DNA of 15,765 nt, from positions 1-15,765 of the forward strand of contig DIFH01000056.1 in assembly GCA_002427615.1 (NCBI GenBank), given 5' to 3'. The stretch is from Paludibacter sp. UBA5753. Lineage in GTDB: Bacteria; Bacteroidota; Bacteroidia; Bacteroidales; Paludibacteraceae. The notes under the pieces were generated by a model. The model was not told the DNA's origin and searched no databases. It worked only from the letters and a program-made list of their open reading frames with translations. Position numbers and translations under genes: made by a program. Positions 1-7,604 of this stretch are shown here, piece by piece (positions within the stretch are counted from its first letter, which is position 1; every line of letters begins with the position of its first letter).

Positions 1-54
1 TGTTCATCTTGTCAGGTGGTTTACTGTTATTTTAATCTGTCAAAGTCGAATAAA

Positions 55-1377
55 TTAAGTTGCTAATTCATAGATACTTCCTGCACCAAATCCTGTATTT
101 TTTAAAATTTTATAAGTATCTGTCAGTTCTGCCAAATCACGTGTAGCGGTTGGCTTTGAAACAGAATTTATTTTCTGATATTCGCTATTGGTAATTTTGC
201 CTTTTTCTTTCACATACAGCACGGCTTTAATTTGTCTTTCGCTCAAACCTAACGAGCCTAAATCTACTGCATTGTAAATATCTTTGCGGAACACAATCAA
301 AAAATCACTGCCTTCATTTGTGATTGTTGGAGGTGGCAATTTTGCCAACGAACATTGTTCGGTCATTATTTCTATGCCACGCCCCCACGATTCTACATAA
401 CCGCTACGGAAAAAAGCATTGGCAATATCGGGGTTATACGGGCGGGAAGAGTGTTCGTGCATAAGTTTATCGACCGTCCAATTTTCAGGAAGTTGTCCCT
501 CATTCCAAATTCTAATTCTATCGGCATACACCTTAATCTGAATAGGCGTACAACCTGCATAATCTTTGTGTGCAACAGCATTTAGAAGTGCTTCACGCAA
601 AGCCGCTACCGGATATTCGTAGGTTTCGACACGAGAAATTCCTTCGTAGCTTATCATTGCACGAATGTACTTGGTAAAAAGCAACTCGATTGTTTTTTCA
701 ACTTGCTCCAGCAGGTTGCCGTGTATGGTGTCCTGAAACAGCAAATCGCTTTCTGTGCGAAAAAATCCAATTTTGATATACGCTCCTGTAACGAATTTCT
801 CAGGGTCGGGATGGAAAAGCAAGATTGCTGCCCGTTTTAAATGTCCGTTTTCAATTAGATTCAGGTTATTGAGTAATTGCTCCGTGGATTCTTTCAGGCA
901 CTTCTCATCAAGGCGTTTTGCTTCAATTCCTTTTTTCTTGAAAAACTCAAAAGTTTCCTGTTTTAATTCTGAAATCTGAACGTTTGGAACTGTAACCCCG
1001 TCCCATTTTTTGCCGTATTTATGCAATAGGAACTTATCTAATGCAGCCCCTTTCAGTTCTTGCTTGGTAGAACCGCTACGGAAATAGTACTCTCCTTTGT
1101 AATTTACCGGATTAGGGTGTGAATCTACAATGATTTTGATATAATCGCCCTGCTCGGTTTGGTATAGATTGACAGGGGCAACAACTCCTAAAATGGTGGT
1201 TATCTTGTTGGGCAATTCTTCCAGTAATTTCTTGGCGTTCTTAACCCCTACTACATTGCCGTTATCGTCTTTACCAATAAAAAGTGTACCGCCCTGAGCA
1301 TTGGCAAAGCCGCATATCCATTTCAAGTATTCATCTTTCCAGACTGATTTGTATTCTATGTTTTGGGTCTCAGACAT
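55..1377 (-). CDS. AlbA_2 (Schlafen-like) domain ATP-binding protein with C-terminal winged helix
   Basis: This 440-residue protein has three parts. Residues 4-120 match the AlbA_2/Schlafen-type domain: the start NIEYKSVWKDEYLKWICGF is followed by NAQGGTLFIGKDD, as in most members. Residues about 250-345 form a GHKL-type ATPase like those fused to AlbA_2, with REALLNAVAHKDY (261-273), IWNEGQLP (290-297) and GYVESWGRGIEIM (326-338). Residues about 374-440 look like a winged helix (RQIKAVLYVKEKGKITNSEYQ). Family knowledge: such proteins are usually called transcriptional regulators or RecG-like ATP-binding proteins and are common in mobile and restriction loci of Bacteroidota; their biochemical role is uncertain. 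It is the last gene of the island, 28 bp after rhuM. The ATG at 1377 is chosen because the family's conserved N terminus begins there. The beginning of a similar gene recurs at 2502-2443. Domain assignment is sure; function is not. Confidence 0.88.
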   Translation of the reverse strand: MSETQNIEYKSVWKDEYLKWICGFANAQGGTLFIGKDDNGNVVGVKNAKKLLEELPNKITTILGVVAPVNLYQTEQGDYIKIIVDSHPNPVNYKGEYYFRSGSTKQELKGAALDKFLLHKYGKKWDGVTVPNVQISELKQETFEFFKKKGIEAKRLDEKCLKESTEQLLNNLNLIENGHLKRAAILLFHPDPEKFVTGAYIKIGFFRTESDLLFQDTIHGNLLEQVEKTIELLFTKYIRAMISYEGISRVETYEYPVAALREALLNAVAHKDYAGCTPIQIKVYADRIRIWNEGQLPENWTVDKLMHEHSSRPYNPDIANAFFRSGYVESWGRGIEIMTEQCSLAKLPPPTITNEGSDFLIVFRKDIYNAVDLGSLGLSERQIKAVLYVKEKGKITNSEYQKINSVSKPTATRDLAELTDTYKILKNTGFGAGSIYELAT

Positions 1378-1405
1378 GGGTCTAATAAAAATATTCTTAA
1401 ATATA

Positions 1406-2404
1406 TTACTTTTTCAATCTCTTGATATCCTCTTCAATCTCTTTTAAACTTTGCTCTTTTTCTATCGCTTGTTGAGCGATTTTGTATTTCTGGAATTCTT
1501 CGTTCGATTTTTTCAACGCTTTATCATGGCTTATTTTTCCTGCATGGGTGAGTAACTCCCTGCCATTCAATTGCAGAATTACATCCAAGCGTTGAATCCA
1601 ATCTGCCATATACATGGGTGTTCGCTGTTGTGCCATTGTTTCGGCAAAAGCCAAATACTGTTCAACCAACAAACCCAGCAACTTTATTTCATCTTCTTTT
1701 AAATAGTTTTTGGCAATGCTAATATCCGTTTTCTTTACCGCCAATGTATTTTTTTTGTCTAACGACTGCATACCCATTAAAGGCAAGGAAGCATCCACCC
1801 TGCGATACACCAATTCGGCTGCTGTTTGCTGGCTGATAGCCCAGAGTAATTTGTTTTGCACCACCTTGAAAAACTCAATGGTTCGTTCATCTTTTGCATC
1901 ATAATCAATGCTGGTGGTGTATATGTCTTTAATTTTCTGATAGAAAAACCGTTCCGAAATACGTATCTCGCGAATACGTTCCTGCAATTCGTTGAAATAG
2001 TTCATCGAACTACCGGACTTGAAACGTTCATCATTCAACGTAAATCCCTTAATGATATATTCTTTCAACCGTTGCGTAGCCCAGATACGGAATTGTGTGC
2101 CCTGAGGTGATTTTACACGGTAGCCAACTGAAATAATAACATCAAGATTGTAGTAGTCAATTGCTCTTTCAACTTCACGTTTACCTTCAGTTTGAACTGT
2201 TCGGAAATTCCGAACAGTTGCCGACGCATCTAACTCACCTTCTTCAAACACATTCTTAATATGTTCGCTAATAGTGGCTTTCGATTTCTGAAAAAGCTCA
2301 CAGAGTTGAGTCTGCGTAAGCCAAACGCTTTCATCTTCCAGACGAACATCTATTTTAATGTTGCCTTCGGAATTTTGATAGATCAGGATTTCGCTATTAT
2401 TCAT
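1406..2404 (-). CDS. rhuM: RhuM family protein
   Basis: This 332-residue protein belongs to the virulence RhuM family. The N terminus carries VWLTQTQLCELFQKSKATISEHI (28-49), a helix-turn-helix-like segment. It is followed by the family hallmarks TVRNFRTVQTEGKREVER (63-80) and YYNLDVIISVGYRV (84-97), then FRIWATQRLKEYIIKGF. The C terminus (about 295-332) is charged and probably coiled coil. The name comes from a Salmonella pathogenicity-island gene. Homologs are frequent in bacterial accessory regions and in type I restriction loci of Bacteroidota, and the molecular activity is not settled. No Fic/DOC domain is fused here. Its ATG overlaps the TGA of a 33-codon AlbA_2 remnant (ATGA), so translation may be coupled to that leader. 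A perfect 12 bp inverted repeat lies inside the codons for TVRNFRTV. The family call is firm; a role in defence is inference from position. Confidence 0.88.
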   Translation of the reverse strand: MNNSEILIYQNSEGNIKIDVRLEDESVWLTQTQLCELFQKSKATISEHIKNVFEEGELDASATVRNFRTVQTEGKREVERAIDYYNLDVIISVGYRVKSPQGTQFRIWATQRLKEYIIKGFTLNDERFKSGSSMNYFNELQERIREIRISERFFYQKIKDIYTTSIDYDAKDERTIEFFKVVQNKLLWAISQQTAAELVYRRVDASLPLMGMQSLDKKNTLAVKKTDISIAKNYLKEDEIKLLGLLVEQYLAFAETMAQQRTPMYMADWIQRLDVILQLNGRELLTHAGKISHDKALKKSNEEFQKYKIAQQAIEKEQSLKEIEEDIKRLKK

Positions 2405-2502
2405 TTTTTTATCCTATATTTTATTGATTGTTCGCGGTGTATATACTTGACATATTTGTCTTTCCAAACTGATTTATATTCTATGTTTTGAGGTTCGGGC
2501 AT
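2401..2502 (-). pseudogene. Truncated 5' end of a second AlbA_2 gene, overlapping jetD and abutting rhuM
   Basis: A 33-codon frame begins MPEPQNIEYKSVWKDKYVKY, which matches 15 of the first 20 residues of the AlbA_2 protein starting at 1377. After about codon 21 the similarity stops (HREQSIKYRIKK) and a TGA follows that overlaps the rhuM ATG. The ATG lies inside the 3' end of jetD in another frame, giving a 22 bp overlap with jetD. Of the 20 matching codons, 9 are identical, 6 differ silently and 5 change the residue. This pattern suggests two different family members rather than a recent exact duplication. The simplest reading is that an AlbA_2 gene once followed jetD directly and was cut by rearrangement when rhuM and the present AlbA_2 gene arrived. 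It may now act as a translated leader that couples rhuM to jetD. Confidence 0.7.
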
Positions 2503-3365
2503 AAATATTCGCTTTTAATAAAAATTTCCTGTTCTAATCCTCTTTTACATTCGTGAATCATTGCAATTAACTGGTTTAATTTGGGTTCATCTATTCTTCC
2601 TTCATCTGGATTATATCTTTGATTATCATATAATTCTTTGTTCCCATATTTTTCAAATAAATCTTTGGCATTGTCGGGAACGAAAAACGTGGATCTATTT
2701 CCAAGGTGCTTTTTGAATTCATTGAGATAAATGCCAATTCCGGCAAAATCCAAATCGCCAAAATGCAGGTAGGAATTGGGGATTGACTGCAACCATTTTA
2801 TCAGATCTTTATTCTGATTTTGTGGATAACGACTTATAAATAATGGCTTTATATCTTCAAATAAATATTTTTGTTTACTTATGTATCGAAAATTTTCAGG
2901 ATTTTCTACGCCAACAATGGTTATGTCTTCGGGGACAGAAAACTGTTCAAAATCATATAGGAACAGAAAACTGCCGGTCGGCGGGTTTATCAGCAATTGT
3001 TCCTGATTCAAAATGGCATCTATGGGCAAATAGCTGTTGACCAAAAAACCTTTAAACGTGCGGACTTTTCTAAGTTTTGAATCAGACGAAATTTCCACAA
3101 AATCACTTCTTAAAGCATCTTCTTGTTTGTGTACCGAAATATAATCGTGCAAACTATTAATACCAAAATGATTGCTCAAATAATCATTGAGCCTTTCAGG
3201 TGAACGAAGAAAAATCAGCTTCTTACTTCTACCCTGAATTTGCTGCTCTAAAATACCATTGGCAAGCATCGTATCTATAACACTATGTTTTAATTTGCTT
3301 GCTGGGATTTTTTCTCCATTTTGCAATAAAATCAGTTTATCGGCTATGCTAATGGGTAGATTCAT
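2481..3365 (-). CDS. jetD: JetD-like Toprim nuclease subunit of a Wadjet system (MksG homolog)
   Basis: This 294-residue protein is the likely DNA-cleaving subunit of the Wadjet complex. The C-terminal half shows a Toprim fold: an acidic residue in ITIVGVENPENF (E154), the DxD motif in YLHFGDLDFAGIGIY (D204, D206), and the GLEQE motif (E278, E280) near the end. The first 100 residues probably form winged-helix or arm regions (LKHSVIDTMLANGILEQ). Family knowledge: JetD cleaves circular DNA after the SMC complex has extruded it. The ATG overlaps the jetC stop (ATGA), indicating tight translational coupling and fixed stoichiometry. The protein is shorter than the roughly 380-400 residues of well-studied JetD proteins, but all the Toprim acidic motifs are present, so it is probably a shorter variant and not a broken gene. 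Its 3' end overlaps the AlbA_2 remnant. Confidence 0.87.
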   Translation of the reverse strand: MNLPISIADKLILLQNGEKIPASKLKHSVIDTMLANGILEQQIQGRSKKLIFLRSPERLNDYLSNHFGINSLHDYISVHKQEDALRSDFVEISSDSKLRKVRTFKGFLVNSYLPIDAILNQEQLLINPPTGSFLFLYDFEQFSVPEDITIVGVENPENFRYISKQKYLFEDIKPLFISRYPQNQNKDLIKWLQSIPNSYLHFGDLDFAGIGIYLNEFKKHLGNRSTFFVPDNAKDLFEKYGNKELYDNQRYNPDEGRIDEPKLNQLIAMIHECKRGLEQEIFIKSEYLCPNLKT

Positions 3366-6300
3366 TCTTCAGCGTGTTGGGAAATAATTAAATTTACACG
3401 GGTCATACTTTCATTGTCTTTGTGTAACTTGTAGATATGCGAAAACGCCAACGCATCGTTTTCAATGGGCGAACCATTGATTAACAAAATATTGCGGTCG
3501 TTGGCAAATTTCAGAATGCCCCGCACGTTGGTGGGGTGAAGTTTACCTATTTCATCCATCATACAATGCAGACGGAAATCCTTGAACCGCTTGGAAACAC
3601 TTTCTTTGAAAACATTGAGAAGCATAATGTTCACCATTGCTTTTACCAATGTATCAGTGCCTTCCGAGCCTACGTTGGTCAGTTTTTCCACCCAGCCGGT
3701 GTCATTTTGGTTTTCTTCAATCCTGAATTTCAGTTCAAAAGAGTCGGACAAGGAAACAAAATCGCGTTTGACATCGTTGATTTTCTTTACAAACTGTTTG
3801 AGCAAATCCACTGCATCTTTGTTTTTCCGCTCCTGATTACCAGACGAAAATAAGTTGGGTTCGCCAAATTCCATCGCGTTTTCATCGTTGAACTTCTTTA
3901 TCATCATCAGCAATTGTACAATTTCATTCTTACTATCCTCCACTTTCAACTCAATTTTTTTAATAACGCCCGCACCAATGGACTCCCTTTCAACAAAATC
4001 ATTATTAATCTTGGTAATAATTTTCTGAATTTCACCCGATTGAGCTAATAGATTACCGGTTTCAGCCCCGATAGTAGAAACTATAAAAGCGAAACGTTCA
4101 TTTACCTCTTTTTCAATTCGTTCTATCTTCCGTTCCTCCACAAAGTCGGACAGCATTTCGGCAAAAGCAAGCAGTGCACTTTCATTCGGAATCACTTTTT
4201 TGAACTTGAAAATGTTATTTTCGCTGAATTTTCCAAGAAAATCGGTGGTCGTGTTCCTTAATTCGTCTTTACGGTTGTGTAATTTCTCGTAATAAATGGA
4301 CTTAATCTCGTCGATTAAGGTTTTTACCCGCTTTTCAGTGGGCAAATTCAGGTTGAGGTTTCCAAAATATTCGGCAATGGATTTGAAACATTCAGTATTT
4401 TGAAACTCCGCAAAAGATATTATATCTTCCTGAATGTGTTTTAATTGATTGTCTAATTCTTGAACAATCAATTGAATTGCAGACAATTCGTTAGCTATTT
4501 CATTGTGTTGCTTTTCGTATTTTGAACTCTCCAATTCCAATTGCTTATCAAGTTGCTGCTTTTGTTGTTTAAAATCATTCACCTTATCCAAATACTGCTC
4601 TTTGTCATAACGATAGCGTTCAACAAGGGCACGGTTGCCTTCTATAAAACCGAGTTTCGCCTCAATGTCTTTGAGCTTTGAGTCTATTTCGTTCAACCGT
4701 TTGGTGTCGGCTCCTTTATCCGAAAGTTCTTTGTTTTTACGGTTCTGTATTTCGGCTTTTTGCGTGTCAATTTCAGTTTTTTTCGACTTCACGGCGGCTT
4801 CAATTTCAATCAACACATTATTTTTTCGCTCGTTCTCAGCCTCAATCAGTATATCTCGTTCCTTTTCTTTATTCTTAATGGCTTTGTTGTTTTCCTCTTC
4901 ATCGCTACGAAGTTTTAACTCTACAACCTTCGCATTTTCGACAGCTTCAGCTATATTGGTTTCAATAATTTCGAGTTGATTGTTTCTCTCTGTTTGAGCC
5001 TTTGCCTTCAGTTCATTCAGTTTTACGGCCGTTTCAGATTGCTTATTTTTCGCCTGCTCTAAGTTGTAATCAATTTCCCTTATAACATCCTTCTGCTCGC
5101 GAATTTTCGGCTGATATTTCTTTTTCTGCTTCTCTTTATCCTCTTCCAACTGCCGGGATAAATCCAAGATTGATTGTTTTAAGATTTGAACTTGTCCGCT
5201 CAAATTATTTTTATCTGATTCATAATCGGTAACCGTTTTTACCGTTTTACTTATCTCATTCAGGTCAATTTCAATACCGTAAAAGTTGTCCGATTTCTCC
5301 CTCAAACGTGGATTTAAAGACGGATTGAACAGCACATTTTTTTCATCAATCACCTTCCCGATTGTTTTATCCCAATCGGGGTAATTCTCGTTCAACCAAC
5401 CATAAAATGAATCCTTGCTATTGTTGATATAAGACTCTATATTCGTGATTTTAGCATTTAAATCCGTGATCTGAATCTCAATTTTATCTTTGTCACGGTC
5501 AAAATTTTTCTGCAGGTTTTGCTCATCAAGCTCCCATTGTTTTTGAATAGTTTCTATTTGTCTGTCAGCATTGTTTTTATCAAAAGGCAATTGCTTGACT
5601 CTACTATCAATTGATTGCAATTCATTTTCCAAATTATGTATTTCATCCTCAAAAAAACGGGAATGCTTGACACCTTCTTTCTTGACTTTTAGGTTGTTTA
5701 TATTCCTCTTTTTGTCCTCCCAATCAGTACGCAAATGGTCAATTGCGTTTTTATGTTGCTCCCAGAAATCCGCTATTTTTTTGCTGTACTCTTTGGTTGT
5801 TCTATCTTTAAAGGCAAGAAAATCAGCATTCACCCTGTTTTTCTCCGCATTTTTCCCATTCCGGAAATCATTGAACTGGTTTTCCAAAGCGTTGAGTAGC
5901 GCCTGAAATTTCACTTCCAAATCCTGAAACTGAGCTGAAAGAAGATTCTTTTCATCAATCAAACTGCTTTGTTCACGCTCAAAATCGGGTTTCTTTTCAA
6001 CCGTTTCCAATATCTGGGTAATATTTTTTTGCATATACTCGTCACTTAGCTCCCTTGCTTTTTTCAGGTTTTCTTGCTGAACACGAATATCACCGTTTAT
6101 TTTTGTAGCCTTTTCGTCAAAAAGTTCTTTCGCCCGCTTCTGTTTTTTTATAAATACATCCGCTTTCTCTTTCTGAGTTTTCAACCTCTCTGAAACAACA
6201 GGTTCGTCCTGTACGTTTTTGTTTACAGCCCACGCCAATTCCTTGGCTATTTGTATTTTCTCTCGTTCTAAGTGGCGAATAGCAATATAGAGTTTTGCAA

Positions 6301-7024
6301 TATTTTCAGCCTGTGAAGTAGTTGAAGGCATTTTGAATTTTCGAATATCAGTCAGTTGCGTTTCAAAGTCGTTCAAATGGTGGGCATACTGATTCAAATC
6401 AATCCGAACATCATTATCCAAAGATAAAATAATGGTTTGCTTAATAAACTCAGCCTCCATCTTGGAATTGAGGAATACGTTTTGAATTGTTTTAGGAACT
6501 TGTTGATAATCTTTGCTTTCAAGAATAGAATATCTCCGGTATTCGTGCTTTTTATCGGCATTGTTCCCGTAAATTATATCGCGGTACTCTTTGTATTCTT
6601 CTATTTTGCGTTTACTGTAAAACACTTTGTGTGCATCGAGTTTAGCCGCTATTTCGTCCCAATTGTCAGGCACATTGCCATTTGCATTTACAAAATAATG
6701 CTGCTTGTATTCTCCATCGAAAAAGCGGAAGCAAACCTTATGCTGCGACTTGTACGATACAACACAAAACTTGCCGTCCTCACGAACTACTTCGTAAATG
6801 ATATACGAATTGCTGTGTTTGAAATAATAATCGACATACGAAGCCTTCTGTTTCGGAATGCCAAGTCCCAAGCTATCAGCATTATAAAAAAACAGGATAG
6901 CCCGAAGCAGTGTACTTTTTCCAACGCCTTGCGTGCCAATAAAATGCACATTCCCATCGAGGTTTACCTCAGCATATTTTATTTGTGCACTATTTATAAA
7001 TATGATTTTATTCAGGTATCTCAT
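3362..7024 (-). CDS. jetC: JetC-like SMC ATPase of a Wadjet system (MksB/MukB-type)
   Basis: This 1220-residue protein is an SMC-like ATPase. Its Walker A motif GTQGVGKST (30-38) is followed by LLRAILFFYNAD. A very long charged coiled coil spans roughly 200-1000 and is interrupted by a hinge-like segment near 540-590 (ENYPDWDKTIGKVID, then FYGIEIDL). The C-terminal head has a divergent signature VGSEGTDTLVKAM (about 1118-1130), Walker B FRLHCMMDE (D1157, E1158), a D-loop-like LHPTNVRGIL, and LLINGSP. Family knowledge: JetC dimers with JetA and JetB extrude DNA loops using ATP and hand circular DNA to JetD. The gene overlaps jetB by 17 bp upstream and jetD by 4 bp downstream. The ATG at 7024 is fixed by the conserved MRYLNKIIFINSAQIKYAEV start. 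The frame is intact, so the protein is probably functional. The Wadjet subtype is not assigned here. Confidence 0.92.
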   Translation of the reverse strand: MRYLNKIIFINSAQIKYAEVNLDGNVHFIGTQGVGKSTLLRAILFFYNADSLGLGIPKQKASYVDYYFKHSNSYIIYEVVREDGKFCVVSYKSQHKVCFRFFDGEYKQHYFVNANGNVPDNWDEIAAKLDAHKVFYSKRKIEEYKEYRDIIYGNNADKKHEYRRYSILESKDYQQVPKTIQNVFLNSKMEAEFIKQTIILSLDNDVRIDLNQYAHHLNDFETQLTDIRKFKMPSTTSQAENIAKLYIAIRHLEREKIQIAKELAWAVNKNVQDEPVVSERLKTQKEKADVFIKKQKRAKELFDEKATKINGDIRVQQENLKKARELSDEYMQKNITQILETVEKKPDFEREQSSLIDEKNLLSAQFQDLEVKFQALLNALENQFNDFRNGKNAEKNRVNADFLAFKDRTTKEYSKKIADFWEQHKNAIDHLRTDWEDKKRNINNLKVKKEGVKHSRFFEDEIHNLENELQSIDSRVKQLPFDKNNADRQIETIQKQWELDEQNLQKNFDRDKDKIEIQITDLNAKITNIESYINNSKDSFYGWLNENYPDWDKTIGKVIDEKNVLFNPSLNPRLREKSDNFYGIEIDLNEISKTVKTVTDYESDKNNLSGQVQILKQSILDLSRQLEEDKEKQKKKYQPKIREQKDVIREIDYNLEQAKNKQSETAVKLNELKAKAQTERNNQLEIIETNIAEAVENAKVVELKLRSDEEENNKAIKNKEKERDILIEAENERKNNVLIEIEAAVKSKKTEIDTQKAEIQNRKNKELSDKGADTKRLNEIDSKLKDIEAKLGFIEGNRALVERYRYDKEQYLDKVNDFKQQKQQLDKQLELESSKYEKQHNEIANELSAIQLIVQELDNQLKHIQEDIISFAEFQNTECFKSIAEYFGNLNLNLPTEKRVKTLIDEIKSIYYEKLHNRKDELRNTTTDFLGKFSENNIFKFKKVIPNESALLAFAEMLSDFVEERKIERIEKEVNERFAFIVSTIGAETGNLLAQSGEIQKIITKINNDFVERESIGAGVIKKIELKVEDSKNEIVQLLMMIKKFNDENAMEFGEPNLFSSGNQERKNKDAVDLLKQFVKKINDVKRDFVSLSDSFELKFRIEENQNDTGWVEKLTNVGSEGTDTLVKAMVNIMLLNVFKESVSKRFKDFRLHCMMDEIGKLHPTNVRGILKFANDRNILLINGSPIENDALAFSHIYKLHKDNESMTRVNLIISQHAEE

Positions 7025-7592
7025 TCTGCACCTCCTCCGGAATATTTATATTCGTAACCAATTCTTCTAAATACTTGTATGACGATAAAATTTTATACGA
7101 TTTCAAAATTTCGTTTTCAATTTCTGCAAATCCTTCTTTGCAAAGGTTTTCCACAACTTTTATAACGACTTCATCATAAGGTGTTTTATCGTCCAACCTG
7201 AACACTTTTCTAAGTCCGTCGGCTTTACTTTTCAAGACGGCATCCACTTTAATCCTGACCACAATTTCCTGTGTAGTAAAGCTATATCCCGAAACAAAGG
7301 TATTGTCAAAAGTTTTGAAAAAGTCCAGAACATCAATCCATTTACAGGCGATTTCCAATTTGCGTTCCAAATCAGCTTTGGATTCATTCTTTCGCGAGAA
7401 ATAATAATACTCGTCACCTTTTTCGAGATTAAATCCAATCGCAGAGAAGTAGTCGTACAGCACCTCATACTTTTCAGTGTCGTCAATTAAGTCGTAGAGC
7501 TTAGAAATGTGAATATCAGCACTGTTTGAACAGATAAACTGACCACTGCTCAAAATTTCAAAAATTTCTCCTGTTTGTCTTGGAACGTTCAT
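7008..7592 (-). CDS. jetB: JetB-like KITE subunit of a Wadjet system (MksE homolog)
   Basis: This 194-residue protein has the size and place of JetB/MksE. The sequence suggests tandem winged-helix units: GEIFEILSSGQFICSNSADIHISKLYDLI at the N terminus, then YEVLYDYFSAIGFNLEKGDEYYYFSRK (roughly 42-68), a pattern typical of MksE-like KITE proteins, in which a beta-hairpin ends in a tyrosine-rich strand. The C-terminal part is helical (EVVIKVVENLCKEGFAEIE). Family knowledge: KITE subunits bind the kleisin and help the SMC ATPase load on DNA. It starts 12 bp after jetA and overlaps jetC by 17 bp, so the three are almost certainly co-translated. No catalytic motif is expected or seen. The assignment rests on both the fold-like pattern and gene order, and on its own the sequence would be a weaker call. 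Confidence 0.83.
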   Translation of the reverse strand: MNVPRQTGEIFEILSSGQFICSNSADIHISKLYDLIDDTEKYEVLYDYFSAIGFNLEKGDEYYYFSRKNESKADLERKLEIACKWIDVLDFFKTFDNTFVSGYSFTTQEIVVRIKVDAVLKSKADGLRKVFRLDDKTPYDEVVIKVVENLCKEGFAEIENEILKSYKILSSYKYLEELVTNINIPEEVQNEIPE

Positions 7593-7604
7593 TTTTTTCG
7601 TGTT

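Noticed and set aside
5357..5380. An 8 bp perfect inverted repeat (CCCGATTG and CAATCGGG) inside jetC.
   Set aside because: It lies in conserved hinge-region codons (YPDWDKTIGK) of a 3.6 kb gene where such a stem is likely by chance.
6437..7057. A 206-codon plus-strand frame opposite the start of jetC.
   Set aside because: It is antisense to the conserved ATPase head of jetC, and its length is explained by the codon pattern of that gene.
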